64,000 bases of DNA. Origin: Arenibacter hampyeongensis (GTDB taxonomy: Bacteria; Bacteroidota; Bacteroidia; Flavobacteriales; Flavobacteriaceae). Location of the stretch: contig NZ_PIOB01000001.1 in the NCBI RefSeq assembly GCF_002909255.1, positions 1,178,001 to 1,242,000 of the forward strand. The letters are read 5' to 3'. The notes below the pieces were generated by a model. It had not been told where the DNA came from, did not search any database, and was given only the letters and a program-made list of their open reading frames with translations. Below, piece after piece: positions 9,701 to 17,844 of the stretch. Each line of letters opens with the position of its first letter. The first letter of the stretch is position 1. Made by a program: the position numbers and the translations under genes.

Positions 9701-9948
9701 TTCCACAAACCAAATATTTAAAAAGTGCTGCGTACTTAAGGCTTAAGAATATTACTGTAGGCTATTCATTGCCAAATAATTTACTTGAGAAAATGCATAT
9801 ATCCAAATTGAGATTTTTCATAACAGGTGAAAATATATATGAATGGTCCTCTATTAAAAAACATATAGATCCAGAGGCTACCGGCAGTAGGGGATACGCT
9901 TATCCCTTTCATCGTAAGTTGTCGGTGGGTATGAATCTTACTTTTTAA
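6703..9948 (+). CDS. SusC/RagA TonB-dependent glycan transporter (PUL 1)
   Basis: A 1081-residue outer-membrane importer. A signal peptide ends near residue 35 (GQHSFAQ). Residues 38-115 are a carboxypeptidase-regulatory-like domain (ITGVVLDSETNQPLPGASI). Then comes the SusC hallmark LNEVVVVGYGTQKK, a plug with INIRGFTSINGGSPLIMIDG, and a 22-strand barrel ending in LSVGMNLTF. There is no STN domain before the regulatory-like domain. It therefore should not signal to an anti-sigma factor, which fits control by the adjacent TetR instead. It pairs with the SusD starting 25 bases downstream. It imports oligosaccharides together with SusD and TonB-ExbBD energy. Confidence 0.95.
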   Translation: MKKEKNQRFPECKPFIKILIGFVFMLFMGQHSFAQNRAITGVVLDSETNQPLPGASILVKGTTTGVVTDFDGNFSIEVQSGEAVLIISYVGFQPQEVSTRGKSTVNVSLVPDSQSLNEVVVVGYGTQKKINLSGSVAVVDMKKLEDRPIANVSQGLQGTVANLNISFANGAPGGTASINIRGFTSINGGSPLIMIDGVPSSEGDLTRMNPNDIASISVLKDASSAAIYGARAAFGVVLVTTKEGGQSKVTYSNSFIWGKPTITPDPITDPYIFSRLLDTATNNTPWDYVNYSDETYAWARDRSNDPTVPNVRLDPQNPNRWQYMGDTNWNEYFFNSSAFSQNHNISISGKKEIVDPNSEKKEVISYYVSGNHTLENGLNRLAEDSWERNALRSKVSITPYKWMDFENNTFLSFTNRNLPTYGITNIYNIRPTDVVKNPDGTWANSDAGRAAARMIDGGKTAITETGIQTTNKLNLYLFDKALTLTAEHTFKKDFDRRHWDGTKYKIGFGPNDIREQVSEDYAYEALGENKYNVINLYATYAKELNKHNFTAIVGYNKEVNEFEWFSANRDDLISSDLPNLALATGEQTVGWAYSDWALNGVFGRLNYIYNDRYILELNGRYDGSSRFPKEDRYGFFPSVSLAWIASKGFSEEVSDVINHLKFRISRGSLGNQNVGNYGHINTMSTGQSGYLIDGEYPKTVFAPGLGINPNTYTWEKVVTTNFGVDLGFFDNSLNLSLDNYIRNTIGMLTPSQELPGVLGTDPPSANVADLQTYGWEFTLGYKNSLILGGSAFDFGTSLILSDNETTITRFDNDGQLFSQWRKGAKVGEIWGLENDGFFKNEEEIAALDESAIVPWGALSIVPGWPKYVDQDGDGKILRGESANDPKDLKLIGNSSPRYQIGFNMDMAWKGFDVSGFLQGVGKRDYYPTNYLFWGPYQQPYANMYDHLLDFYRGTADSDALRAQHSQSYIDAGLADANTDAEYPVLQSWLADSNYGAGLDIPQTKYLKSAAYLRLKNITVGYSLPNNLLEKMHISKLRFFITGENIYEWSSIKKHIDPEATGSRGYAYPFHRKLSVGMNLTF

Positions 9949-9973
9949 ATGGTTGAAACAAAAAAATAATACA

Positions 9974-11746
9974 ATGAAAAATACGTACAAAATAATAGTG
10001 ATTTCTTTACTGGCACTTGTGGGTTGCAACGATGATTTTTTGGATACCAATCCAGAATCCTCATTAGCCAAAGAGAATTTCTTTAATTCGGAATCGGACC
10101 TACAATTGTATATCAATGGCTTACATTCATTACCAGGTTTTGGCATGTTTTTAAGTGACCAGGGAACAGATGACATGGCCACCACGGGTGCAGTGGAAAT
10201 AAAGAATATAACCATTGGTAGTCCCAGTTCGGAAAATATTGGATCAGGCTGGTCCTGGAGCCGTTTAAGGAGTGTCAATTTTTTTCTTGAAAATTTTGAA
10301 AAGGCCGAAATAGAGGCGGATGCGAAAATGCATTTCGAAGGACTTGGCAAATATTACCGGGCAGAATTTTACTTTGATAAAGTTAAAAGGTTTTCAGATG
10401 TTCCCTGGTATTCACAAACTTTGGACCCAGAGGATGAATCCTTGTATAAACCAAGAGACCCAAGGGCGTTGGTAGTGGATAGTATTATTAGCGATATTCA
10501 ATTTGCTTCCCAGCATATCAGGGAAGATGTTGCATATGGGAACATTGACAAGTGGTCCGCTATAATGTTGCAGGCACGGATTGCATTGTATGAGGGGACC
10601 TTTAGGAAATATCATTCTGAGCTAAATTTACAAGGTACCGCAAATGAATATCTTGAAATGGCCATGAATGCGGCAAAGGAACTAATGGATTCAGGAAATT
10701 TTGATATCTATAATACCGGAAACCCTGGACAGGATTATTCGGCTATGTTTACTTCAGATGATCTGTCGGGCATTTCCGAAGCAATCCTGGTCAACGTTTA
10801 TGATGTTGATAAAAAGAAAACCAGTGGAAATGGCAATGTCTTCGGAAATTATGAGCAAAGTGCCTCCAAGGCCCTGATGGACTCTTACTTAATGTCCGAT
10901 GGTACCCGATTTAGCGAACAAGCTGGTTCCAACAACTTTAGTTTTGTTCAGGAATTTCAAAATAGAGACCCAAGGCTTTCCCAAACTTTTGTTTATCCGG
11001 GCTGGATATCTGCTGGAAGTACAAATCCATATGTATTGGAATTGAACAAAAATTTTACGGGATATCACCAAATAAAAGGTTATAACAATACCGTGGAAAG
11101 TGCTGGGGTAGACGTTGCTGTATACAGATATGCAGAAGCACTATTAATATATGCAGAAGCAAAGGCTGAGATAGGAACTATTGAGCAGGGCGATTTGGAT
11201 ATCAGCGTTAATAAGTTGAGGGCTAGGGCAGGTCTGCCTAATGTAGATTTGGCCCTGGCCAATAACAATATAGACCCAATCCTTGAAAATATTTATCCCA
11301 ATGTTTCAGGTAGCAACAAAGGGGTTATAATGGAAATCCGACGGGAAAGACGTGTGGAATTCGCCGTAGAATCCTTCAGATTTGACGACCTTATGAGGTG
11401 GCATGCCGGGAAGGTTTTGGAAGAAATCCCGCAAGGCATGTATTTTCCAGGTCTTGGGAAATACGATATGACAGGTGATGGTGTTGTGGACATCAGTATT
11501 ATTTCCAGTAGTGAAGATATTCCTTCACCAAAAGAAACCAATTCCCTAGGTACTGATTTAATTTATTACAAAGCCGGTTTCTTCGGGGATAGTAGCGCAA
11601 GCTTATTTTTATCCAATGGAACTTCTGGGAATATGGTCACCTCGGTAGATCAACCAAGCTTTGTGGAACCCAAATACTATTACCGCCCAATACCGGCGCA
11701 CCAAGTAGCACTTAACCCACAATTGAAACAAATAATGGGATGGTAA
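9974..11746 (+). CDS. SusD/RagB surface glycan-binding lipoprotein (PUL 1)
   Basis: A lipoprotein of about 590 residues that caps the SusC channel. The start at ATG 9974 gives MKNTYKIIVISLLALVGCNDDF, a proper lipobox with Cys at residue 18. A TTG at 9953 in the same frame would add seven polar residues and spoil the signal. The SusD N-terminal motif FLDTNPESSLAKENFFNSESDLQ and the TPR-like helices are clear. The C-terminal region has the typical RRERRVEFAVESFRFDDLMRW segment. It is co-transcribed with SusC. Its ligand is presumably the PUL 1 glycan. Confidence 0.95.
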   Translation: MKNTYKIIVISLLALVGCNDDFLDTNPESSLAKENFFNSESDLQLYINGLHSLPGFGMFLSDQGTDDMATTGAVEIKNITIGSPSSENIGSGWSWSRLRSVNFFLENFEKAEIEADAKMHFEGLGKYYRAEFYFDKVKRFSDVPWYSQTLDPEDESLYKPRDPRALVVDSIISDIQFASQHIREDVAYGNIDKWSAIMLQARIALYEGTFRKYHSELNLQGTANEYLEMAMNAAKELMDSGNFDIYNTGNPGQDYSAMFTSDDLSGISEAILVNVYDVDKKKTSGNGNVFGNYEQSASKALMDSYLMSDGTRFSEQAGSNNFSFVQEFQNRDPRLSQTFVYPGWISAGSTNPYVLELNKNFTGYHQIKGYNNTVESAGVDVAVYRYAEALLIYAEAKAEIGTIEQGDLDISVNKLRARAGLPNVDLALANNNIDPILENIYPNVSGSNKGVIMEIRRERRVEFAVESFRFDDLMRWHAGKVLEEIPQGMYFPGLGKYDMTGDGVVDISIISSSEDIPSPKETNSLGTDLIYYKAGFFGDSSASLFLSNGTSGNMVTSVDQPSFVEPKYYYRPIPAHQVALNPQLKQIMGW

Positions 11747-11781
11747 ACAATGATCCAAAAATCAATATTAACAACGAACCA

Positions 11782-12627
11782 ATGAAGACTATAAAATCCA
11801 TAATATTTCTATTTTTTGTCCTTTTAAGCGTGGGGTGTGAGGAAGACGTAACCCACTATGACTTTGAAAAATACAAGTTTGTATCCTTCATAGCAACTCA
11901 GATAACCGTGCAGGAAACCTATACCACTGACAATGGAGAAGCCTATCCTATTTACCTTAGGTATGATGGAAGCGTGTTGGAGGAGGATTTCACTGTAAGC
12001 GTCAAGATCACGGAAAATAATGCCCAAAAGGACATTGATTATAATGTAGAAAGTACAACGGTCTCCTTTAAAGCCGGTGAAATAAAATCGGAGCCGCTAC
12101 TTATTAATATTGTAGACAATTTACTGAACAGTGATCAGGAAAGGAGTTTGACCATTGATATTGAAAGTGTAAGTAATCCCAAGATTGATATAGGTGTTGG
12201 GATTGTCAATCAATCCAATAAATCGGTTAGCTTAAAAATCATCGATGACGAATGTAGTGAGACGATAAGTATTTTCAATGCTCCGAATTTAATTAGTTCG
12301 GCAGGTAACAAAACTGTGACGGGTTCAGTGACGGATTCTATGGTTACTTTAACGGGCAACCTAATTGATTACGGTGCATTTCCAAATGCCAATCTTGGAA
12401 TAACCCTTACTCCAACGGTTGAAGGTGGCACGGCTGGGGCGGCGACTTTTGATAACTACCCGGCAGGGACCGATAATGACGGATATGTTTATGAATTTAG
12501 GCAAAATGGACAGGGGACATATAATATTTGCGCTGGAGAAATTACAGTATCTATTGATGTTTATTATGAATCCGGAGGTTCCTGGGTTTATTGGTATACT
12601 TCCCAAAATGTAATCTCCATTCCTTAA
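11782..12627 (+). CDS. Calx-beta-like lipoprotein in SusE/F position
   Basis: A lipoprotein of about 281 residues (lipobox LFFVLLSVGCEED). Residues 45-165 resemble a Calx-beta/DUF4843-like sandwich (LEEDFTVSVKITENN, then a DIDYNVESTTVSFKAGE strand, ending VSLKIIDDEC). The remaining residues form a second beta-rich domain with no close match that I recognise. It lies 35 bases after SusD, the usual place for SusE/SusF-type surface glycan-binding proteins, and a role in substrate capture is inferred. ATG 11782 is preferred over 11740 because only it places the hydrophobic signal at the N-terminus and avoids overlap with SusD. Confidence 0.75.
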   Translation: MKTIKSIIFLFFVLLSVGCEEDVTHYDFEKYKFVSFIATQITVQETYTTDNGEAYPIYLRYDGSVLEEDFTVSVKITENNAQKDIDYNVESTTVSFKAGEIKSEPLLINIVDNLLNSDQERSLTIDIESVSNPKIDIGVGIVNQSNKSVSLKIIDDECSETISIFNAPNLISSAGNKTVTGSVTDSMVTLTGNLIDYGAFPNANLGITLTPTVEGGTAGAATFDNYPAGTDNDGYVYEFRQNGQGTYNICAGEITVSIDVYYESGGSWVYWYTSQNVISIP

Positions 12628-12665
12628 AAAAAATTGAGTTGATTGAGTTAGTTTTTGTTTTTAGG

Positions 12666-12693
12666 AGATGTGGTTTCCCAAGAAACCACATCT
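12666..12693 (+). terminator. Hairpin between transport and enzyme genes of PUL 1
   Basis: A perfect 11-bp stem (AGATGTGGTTT paired with AAACCACATCT) closes a six-base loop 38 bases after the lipoprotein stop. Only a short T-run follows. It may act as a partial terminator or an RNA-stabilising end that raises transporter expression over the downstream enzymes. Confidence 0.55.
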
Positions 12694-12754
12694 TTACCAT
12701 TCATTAATAATTTCATAACACCAAGAAATCCCTTGATACAATAACGATCTGAAA

Positions 12755-13993
12755 ATGATAAAAACAATACAATACATTGCAATAATAACTTGTTTCAGTT
12801 TTATTGGAATTGCCCAAACCAAAAAAGCACCAAAAGTACTCTTTGTAATTGTGGATGGAATCCCCGCAGATGTTATTGAAAAGATTCCGACCGCCAATTT
12901 GGATGCCATATCGCAAGAAGGTGGCTATACCCGTGCATATGTAGGGGGCGAAAAAGACGGATATTCCCAAACACCAACTATATCCGCAGTTGGGTACAAC
13001 AGTTTGCTTACTGGTACTTGGGCGAATAAACACAATGTATGGGGAAATGGAATTAAAGATCCCAATTATAATTATTGGACTGTTTTTAGGTATGCAAAGG
13101 AATACAGCCCTGAGTTGAAAACTGCCGTGTTCTCCACTTGGGAGGACAATCGAACCAAATTGGTAGGGGAAAACCTGGTTGGGACAGGGAATATTAAACT
13201 GGACTATTATTTTGATGGTTTTGAGCTCGATACTATAAATTTTCCACATGATGAAGACCGTTCTTATATCAATAAGATAGATGAACATGTTGTGGCGGAA
13301 GCTGCCCGATATATTAAAGATAAAGCCCCAGACCTATCATGGGTATATTTGGAATATACAGATGACATGGGGCATAAATTTGGTGATAGTGATCAATTTT
13401 ATAGTGCCGTTGGAACTATGGACAATCAAATTGGTCATTTGTGGAAAGCCATGCAGTACAGGAAGGAAAATTATAAAGAAGACTGGCTAATCTATATTAC
13501 TACGGACCATGGAAGAAATAAGGAAACAGGAAAAGGACATGGTGGGCAAAGTCATAGAGAGCGCCTTACATGGATTGTTACCAACACGAAAGGTTTAAAC
13601 CTATATTTTAATAAAACTGAACCAGGTGTTGTGGATATTTTGCCTACGATGTTACGAAATCTGGACATCCATCCAAAAAAAGATCAATTATGGGAAATCG
13701 ATGGTGTGCCATTGACTGGCCCTGTCTCAATTGCGAATGCCAAAGGTGTTCTGGGTGACAATAAAATTCAGCTTACTTGGGACGCTTATGAGAAGAGGGG
13801 AAAGCTTAAAATTTGGATTTCTTTGACAAACAATTATAGCCAAGGAGGTCAGGATGAATACCTATTACTGAAAAAAGTTAAAACTAAATCACAAAAGGCT
13901 TTTATAGACCTATCTGGATATTCCTCAAATTTTTATAAAATTATTCTAGAAGGAAAAAATAATACCATAAATTCATGGGTGATTAAAAAATAA
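12755..13993 (+). CDS. Alkaline-phosphatase-superfamily (NPP-like) phosphatase/phosphodiesterase
   Basis: A 412-residue exported hydrolase with a signal peptide ending near residue 21 (FIGIAQ). The alkaline phosphatase/nucleotide pyrophosphatase fold is shown by LFVIVDGIPADV (metal Asp near residue 34), SQTPTISAVGYNSLLTG (Thr nucleophile near residues 72-75), YTDDMGHKFG (Asp and His about residues 207-212), TTDHGR (about residues 250-255) and GHGGQSHRERLTW (last His ligand). A Thr nucleophile argues against a sulfatase, which would have formylglycine from a C-x-P-x-R motif. It is the first of three consecutive phosphatases in PUL 1, only 28 bases before the next. Inferred role: removal of phosphate mono- or diesters from the imported or surface glycan. 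Confidence 0.85.
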   Translation: MIKTIQYIAIITCFSFIGIAQTKKAPKVLFVIVDGIPADVIEKIPTANLDAISQEGGYTRAYVGGEKDGYSQTPTISAVGYNSLLTGTWANKHNVWGNGIKDPNYNYWTVFRYAKEYSPELKTAVFSTWEDNRTKLVGENLVGTGNIKLDYYFDGFELDTINFPHDEDRSYINKIDEHVVAEAARYIKDKAPDLSWVYLEYTDDMGHKFGDSDQFYSAVGTMDNQIGHLWKAMQYRKENYKEDWLIYITTDHGRNKETGKGHGGQSHRERLTWIVTNTKGLNLYFNKTEPGVVDILPTMLRNLDIHPKKDQLWEIDGVPLTGPVSIANAKGVLGDNKIQLTWDAYEKRGKLKIWISLTNNYSQGGQDEYLLLKKVKTKSQKAFIDLSGYSSNFYKIILEGKNNTINSWVIKK

Positions 13994-14021
13994 CAGGGAC
14001 ATTAAAAAATTTACAGAGAAG

Positions 14022-14945
14022 ATGGGAAATAGGCACGATCCTAATAGAAGGCATCTTATTAAAAGTATGGGTCTAGCAACCGGTGCTGCTGCCTTGAGTG
14101 GTATTGCAATTGCCCAAGGGAACAAATTAGAAAGCAAACCCAAACGGGTTCTTCGAATTGCCCATATAACTGATGTTCACATTCGACCGGAACACAATGC
14201 CCCGAGGCGTTTTACAAATTGCCTTGAAGAAATAAAGAAACACAAAGTTGACTTCTTCCTAAACGGTGGGGATACCATTTACGCTGCTGATTATGACAAT
14301 ATCACTAGGGAGCGTGTTATGGCGCAATGGGAGATATGGAAAGAGTTGCGTTCAGGGTTTTTGGAATATAAACTTTATAGCTGTTTGGGCAATCATGATA
14401 TGTGGTGGGCCGCTCCGGTAAAAACGGATGCCATGTATGGCAAGAATTATGTTGTTCAGCAATTGGATATGCCTTCACGGTACTATAGTTTTGACGAAAA
14501 AGGATGGCACTTCGTTGTTTTGGACAGTAACAATGGTAACGGTGGCACTTTGGACGAGGAGCAGTTTAGTTGGTTGGAAAAAGACTTGAACGGGCTTCTT
14601 CAAGGAACGCCTATTTTGATAATGTCCCACTATCCGATTCTTGGTGTTTGTACACATATTGATGGCGGTAATCACACAGACAGTAAGTCCATTACAAAGC
14701 TATTCCACAACCACCCCGATAAAATAATAAGCTGTATAAGTGGACATGTGCATTTGCTAGACCGAGCCGTTTACAATAATGTAAACTACTTCTGCAATGG
14801 TGCGCTTAGTGGATTTTGGTGGGAAGAAGGAAATAAGGATTCTGCCGGTAAAAGTTGGTACCATGAGACACCACCAGGATATGCCATAATCGACCTATTT
14901 GACGACGGATCTTTAGACAACACGTATCATCCCCATTCTTATTAA
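14022..14945 (+). CDS. Calcineurin-like metallophosphoesterase with Tat signal
   Basis: A 307-residue periplasmic phosphoesterase. The N-terminus NRRHLIKSMGLATGAAALSG is a twin-arginine signal, implying a folded, metal-loaded export form. The dimetal motifs are in order: ITDVHIRPEHN (residues 46-56), NGGDTIY (about 85), GNHDMWW (about 125), SHYPILG (about 202) and GHVHLLD (about 243). It sits between two other phosphatases in the same direction. Family members hydrolyse phosphomonoesters or diesters, and the substrate here cannot be read from sequence. It is likely co-transcribed with 12755-13993. Confidence 0.9.
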   Translation: MGNRHDPNRRHLIKSMGLATGAAALSGIAIAQGNKLESKPKRVLRIAHITDVHIRPEHNAPRRFTNCLEEIKKHKVDFFLNGGDTIYAADYDNITRERVMAQWEIWKELRSGFLEYKLYSCLGNHDMWWAAPVKTDAMYGKNYVVQQLDMPSRYYSFDEKGWHFVVLDSNNGNGGTLDEEQFSWLEKDLNGLLQGTPILIMSHYPILGVCTHIDGGNHTDSKSITKLFHNHPDKIISCISGHVHLLDRAVYNNVNYFCNGALSGFWWEEGNKDSAGKSWYHETPPGYAIIDLFDDGSLDNTYHPHSY

Positions 14946-15038
14946 GTTCCCAATTTTTTGAATCATGGAGTATTTTTAAAATTATCCGTTGTGACATTTT
15001 GAACCCGCGAATATTCATTCAAAAACAACATCAACAAT

Positions 15039-15860
15039 ATGTTGAAAATCAATAAAACTATTAACTATAGCATCTTTTTTATTTTTATTGGACTTGCGTA
15101 TTCCTGTAAAGTGCAGCAAAAATTTGAAAAGACTGAACAGGAGGCACCAATTGTTTTACAAGGCCCTGGTTGGGCAGCGGCATGGCAGCAAAAGGCCGGC
15201 GAATATAAGGCATTGTGCTACCAAGCATATAATTTGGCCCGCTTACGATTGGATTTTTTGGTGCAACAGACATCTGAAAAACCATTGGCAATAGTAACGG
15301 ATATTGATGAAACGGTGCTGGACAATAGCCCATATCAGGTACACCAGGCATTGCGCAATGCAGAGTACAGTGATTCTTCTTGGATGGAATGGACGGCAAG
15401 GGTAGAATGTGATACAATTCCCGGGGCATTATCTTTTTTGCGCTATGCCAAGAGCAAAGGAATTGCTGTTTTTTATATAACTAACCGTCTTGAAAAAGAA
15501 AGGACTTCAACCCTAAAGGATTTGCAACGCTGGGGCTTCCCCGACGCTACCGATGATCATCTAACTATGAAAACCAATACTTCTGGAAAAGAGCTCAGAA
15601 GAAGTAAAGTTGCTGATAAATACGAAATCCTTCTTCTGCTAGGTGATAACCTTAGCGATTTTAGCGCTGTTTTTGATAAAAAACCCATGGTAGAACGCAA
15701 TAACCAAGTTCAGGATAATGCGGCTATGTTCGGGAGAAGATTTATTGTACTTCCCAATCCTATGTATGGGGATTGGGACGGTGCAATTTATAATTACCAA
15801 TACAATTTGCCGCCAAAAGAAAAAGAAAAAATTATTATAGGGTCATTGAAAAAATATTAA
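15039..15860 (+). CDS. Class C acid phosphatase, 5'-nucleotidase lipoprotein e(P4) family
   Basis: A 273-residue HAD-superfamily lipoprotein (lipobox GLAYSC, Cys near residue 23). The class C acid phosphatase signature is complete: TDIDETVLDNSPY near residue 87 holds the DxD nucleophile and acid, YITNR holds the motif II Thr, and LGDNLSDFSAVF near residue 202 holds the metal Asp residues. The length suits the e(P4)/OlpA family, which dephosphorylates nucleotides and other phosphomonoesters at the outer membrane. It is the third phosphatase in a row and the third unrelated fold, which is the main reason to suspect a phosphorylated substrate for PUL 1. Confidence 0.92.
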   Translation: MLKINKTINYSIFFIFIGLAYSCKVQQKFEKTEQEAPIVLQGPGWAAAWQQKAGEYKALCYQAYNLARLRLDFLVQQTSEKPLAIVTDIDETVLDNSPYQVHQALRNAEYSDSSWMEWTARVECDTIPGALSFLRYAKSKGIAVFYITNRLEKERTSTLKDLQRWGFPDATDDHLTMKTNTSGKELRRSKVADKYEILLLLGDNLSDFSAVFDKKPMVERNNQVQDNAAMFGRRFIVLPNPMYGDWDGAIYNYQYNLPPKEKEKIIIGSLKKY

Positions 15861-15925
15861 TAATGAAGAGGAATTTTTTTGCATTTTGGGTTTGCTAATT
15901 ATTAAACCTTTAAAGACTACTATAA

Positions 15926-17704
15926 ATGGAAATGAATAATAGGGTGCTAAGTATTGCCTTTATGATTTTTATCGGTATGGCAGGTTACAGATGTCATGAG
16001 CCTAAACAGAATTTAGAAAGAACGCTTTTTAATGTATCCGACTATGGTGCTTTCCCAGATGATGGTAAGGACGATACCGAATCTTTGAGAAATGTTGTTG
16101 CCCTTGCTCGTACCACACCTGGGTCAATATTATTCTTTCCTCCAGGGCGTTATCTTATCTCCGACCCCCTCGCTCTTAAAATTCAAGAGAACGCCATGGC
16201 TGGAAAACTAGGTAAAAACCCTCAAGATCAATTATTTGTTCCCAATGAGGAGTACGCTATTGGACTGGATTTTATGGGCGCTAAGAATTTGGAAATACAA
16301 GCAAAAGGTGTTCAACTAATTTGTGACGGTTGGATGGAGCCCTTATCCTTTAGAAATGCTCAAAATATTATACTCAATGGCATCACCCTAGACTATAAAC
16401 GTCGCCCAAACAATGAAGGAAAGGTTATAAATCTAGGACAGGATTTTGTTGATGTAAAATACACACAGGATGAGGTTTTGGCAAAAGATCAAATTGTATT
16501 ACGCATTATGATTTATGATAAGGCTAAAAAATCCTTTTCAGGGGCAGGTGTTTATCAAAAGGGAATTGAATGGATCGACTCACAGACCATAAGATTTTAT
16601 GGGGACGGAATTCGGGAACAGGCCAAAATTGGAGATATACTCATTACCTATTCCGGCTTCCATTATCGCCCTGCCATCCTGATCTACAAAACAAAAAACA
16701 TCGTACTAAACGATGTTACCATCAACTCACAAGCAGGTATGGGCATAGTTGGACATTTGAGCGAGGATATTACCATGAATCGACTGAAAATTGTGCCAAG
16801 CAAAGGAAGATATACATCTACTAACACAGATGCCACCCATTTTGCTTCAAATAGAGGCTTAATTCGCTTCAATGAATGTGAATTTGGAGGACAGGGCGAT
16901 GATTCTACCAATGTACATACCTATTATACCACCATTGCCAATAATACAATAGATGGCTATTGTGATATTTTCGTGGACAGAAAAAATTACACCCATTCCA
17001 CCTATCTGGACGAACCTCAAGAGGGGGATATTTTGGCAGTAATCGATAAAGGAAATATGGCAGAAGTTGGGTATATTAGGGTACGTAGATTTTGGAGTTT
17101 TCCATTGGAATCCAAAGTGAAAATAGAATATGATGGTCAGCTGCCCAAAGAAATTAGTAATTACAAGCTAATAAATATATCTATGACCCCTGGATTGGAG
17201 TTTGTCAACTGTACTGTTCGATCTCATCGGGCAAGATCGGTATTGGTAAAAACTAGAAAAGTACTTATCAAGGATAACTATTTTGAAAATACTACTGGCA
17301 CCGCTATCCACGTAGGCGTAGAAGGCGATTGGGGAGAAGGGCCGTCTTCAGAGGATGTGGTTATCGAAAACAATGAATTTGTAAATTGTGGTCTGGGTGG
17401 CCCAGAAGACGGCACCATGGATGGAGCGTCGGCCATTGCACTTCATGTTAAAGCGCCAAATACCAATACTCCCGGACTGCACAAACGTATTCTCATACAG
17501 GGGAACACTATTAGTGGTGGCAAGCACGCCATAGCAGTTAAAGGTTCTGAAGATGTTACGATTAGGGATAATATATTCACCAATATTTTCCAAGAACCTA
17601 TTATAATCGGTGCTTCGGAAAGAGTAAAAGCTTATGAAAATAACGGTGGTAATGCGATAAGTAAGGGTGAAAAAGATCCTATATTGCCAAATATTATGTA
17701 CTAA
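15926..17704 (+). CDS. GH110-type beta-helix alpha-galactosidase homologue A
   Basis: A 592-residue exported right-handed beta-helix protein. The start FNVSDYGAFPDDGKDDTESL is the usual pectate-lyase-like N-cap, and later repeats have the form VVIENNEFVNCG. TDATHF near residue 301 and QGDDSTNVH near residues 322-325 give an Asp followed about 23 residues later by an Asp-Asp pair, the arrangement considered catalytic in GH110 inverting alpha-1,3-galactosidases. The homologue at 19862-21703 has the same spacing. The N-terminal signal is short, with a Cys near residue 23 that may be lipidated. It is more divergent than copy B (STNVH instead of PINVHG), so its specificity may differ. Confidence 0.75.
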   Translation: MEMNNRVLSIAFMIFIGMAGYRCHEPKQNLERTLFNVSDYGAFPDDGKDDTESLRNVVALARTTPGSILFFPPGRYLISDPLALKIQENAMAGKLGKNPQDQLFVPNEEYAIGLDFMGAKNLEIQAKGVQLICDGWMEPLSFRNAQNIILNGITLDYKRRPNNEGKVINLGQDFVDVKYTQDEVLAKDQIVLRIMIYDKAKKSFSGAGVYQKGIEWIDSQTIRFYGDGIREQAKIGDILITYSGFHYRPAILIYKTKNIVLNDVTINSQAGMGIVGHLSEDITMNRLKIVPSKGRYTSTNTDATHFASNRGLIRFNECEFGGQGDDSTNVHTYYTTIANNTIDGYCDIFVDRKNYTHSTYLDEPQEGDILAVIDKGNMAEVGYIRVRRFWSFPLESKVKIEYDGQLPKEISNYKLINISMTPGLEFVNCTVRSHRARSVLVKTRKVLIKDNYFENTTGTAIHVGVEGDWGEGPSSEDVVIENNEFVNCGLGGPEDGTMDGASAIALHVKAPNTNTPGLHKRILIQGNTISGGKHAIAVKGSEDVTIRDNIFTNIFQEPIIIGASERVKAYENNGGNAISKGEKDPILPNIMY

Positions 17705-17844
17705 TTTATAATATTTAAATATGGGTTTTTACAGTGAATGGACTCCATTAAGCATTTTGCTGATTATGTCCGTCAATTCCAAGAATAATGCGTTTCAACA
17801 TAAAACCATATTTAATACACGATAGATTAATTTAAGAACTACAA

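Noticed and set aside
9953-9973. TTG start for the PUL 1 SusD
   Set aside because: It would place seven polar residues before a perfect lipoprotein signal that begins at ATG 9974.
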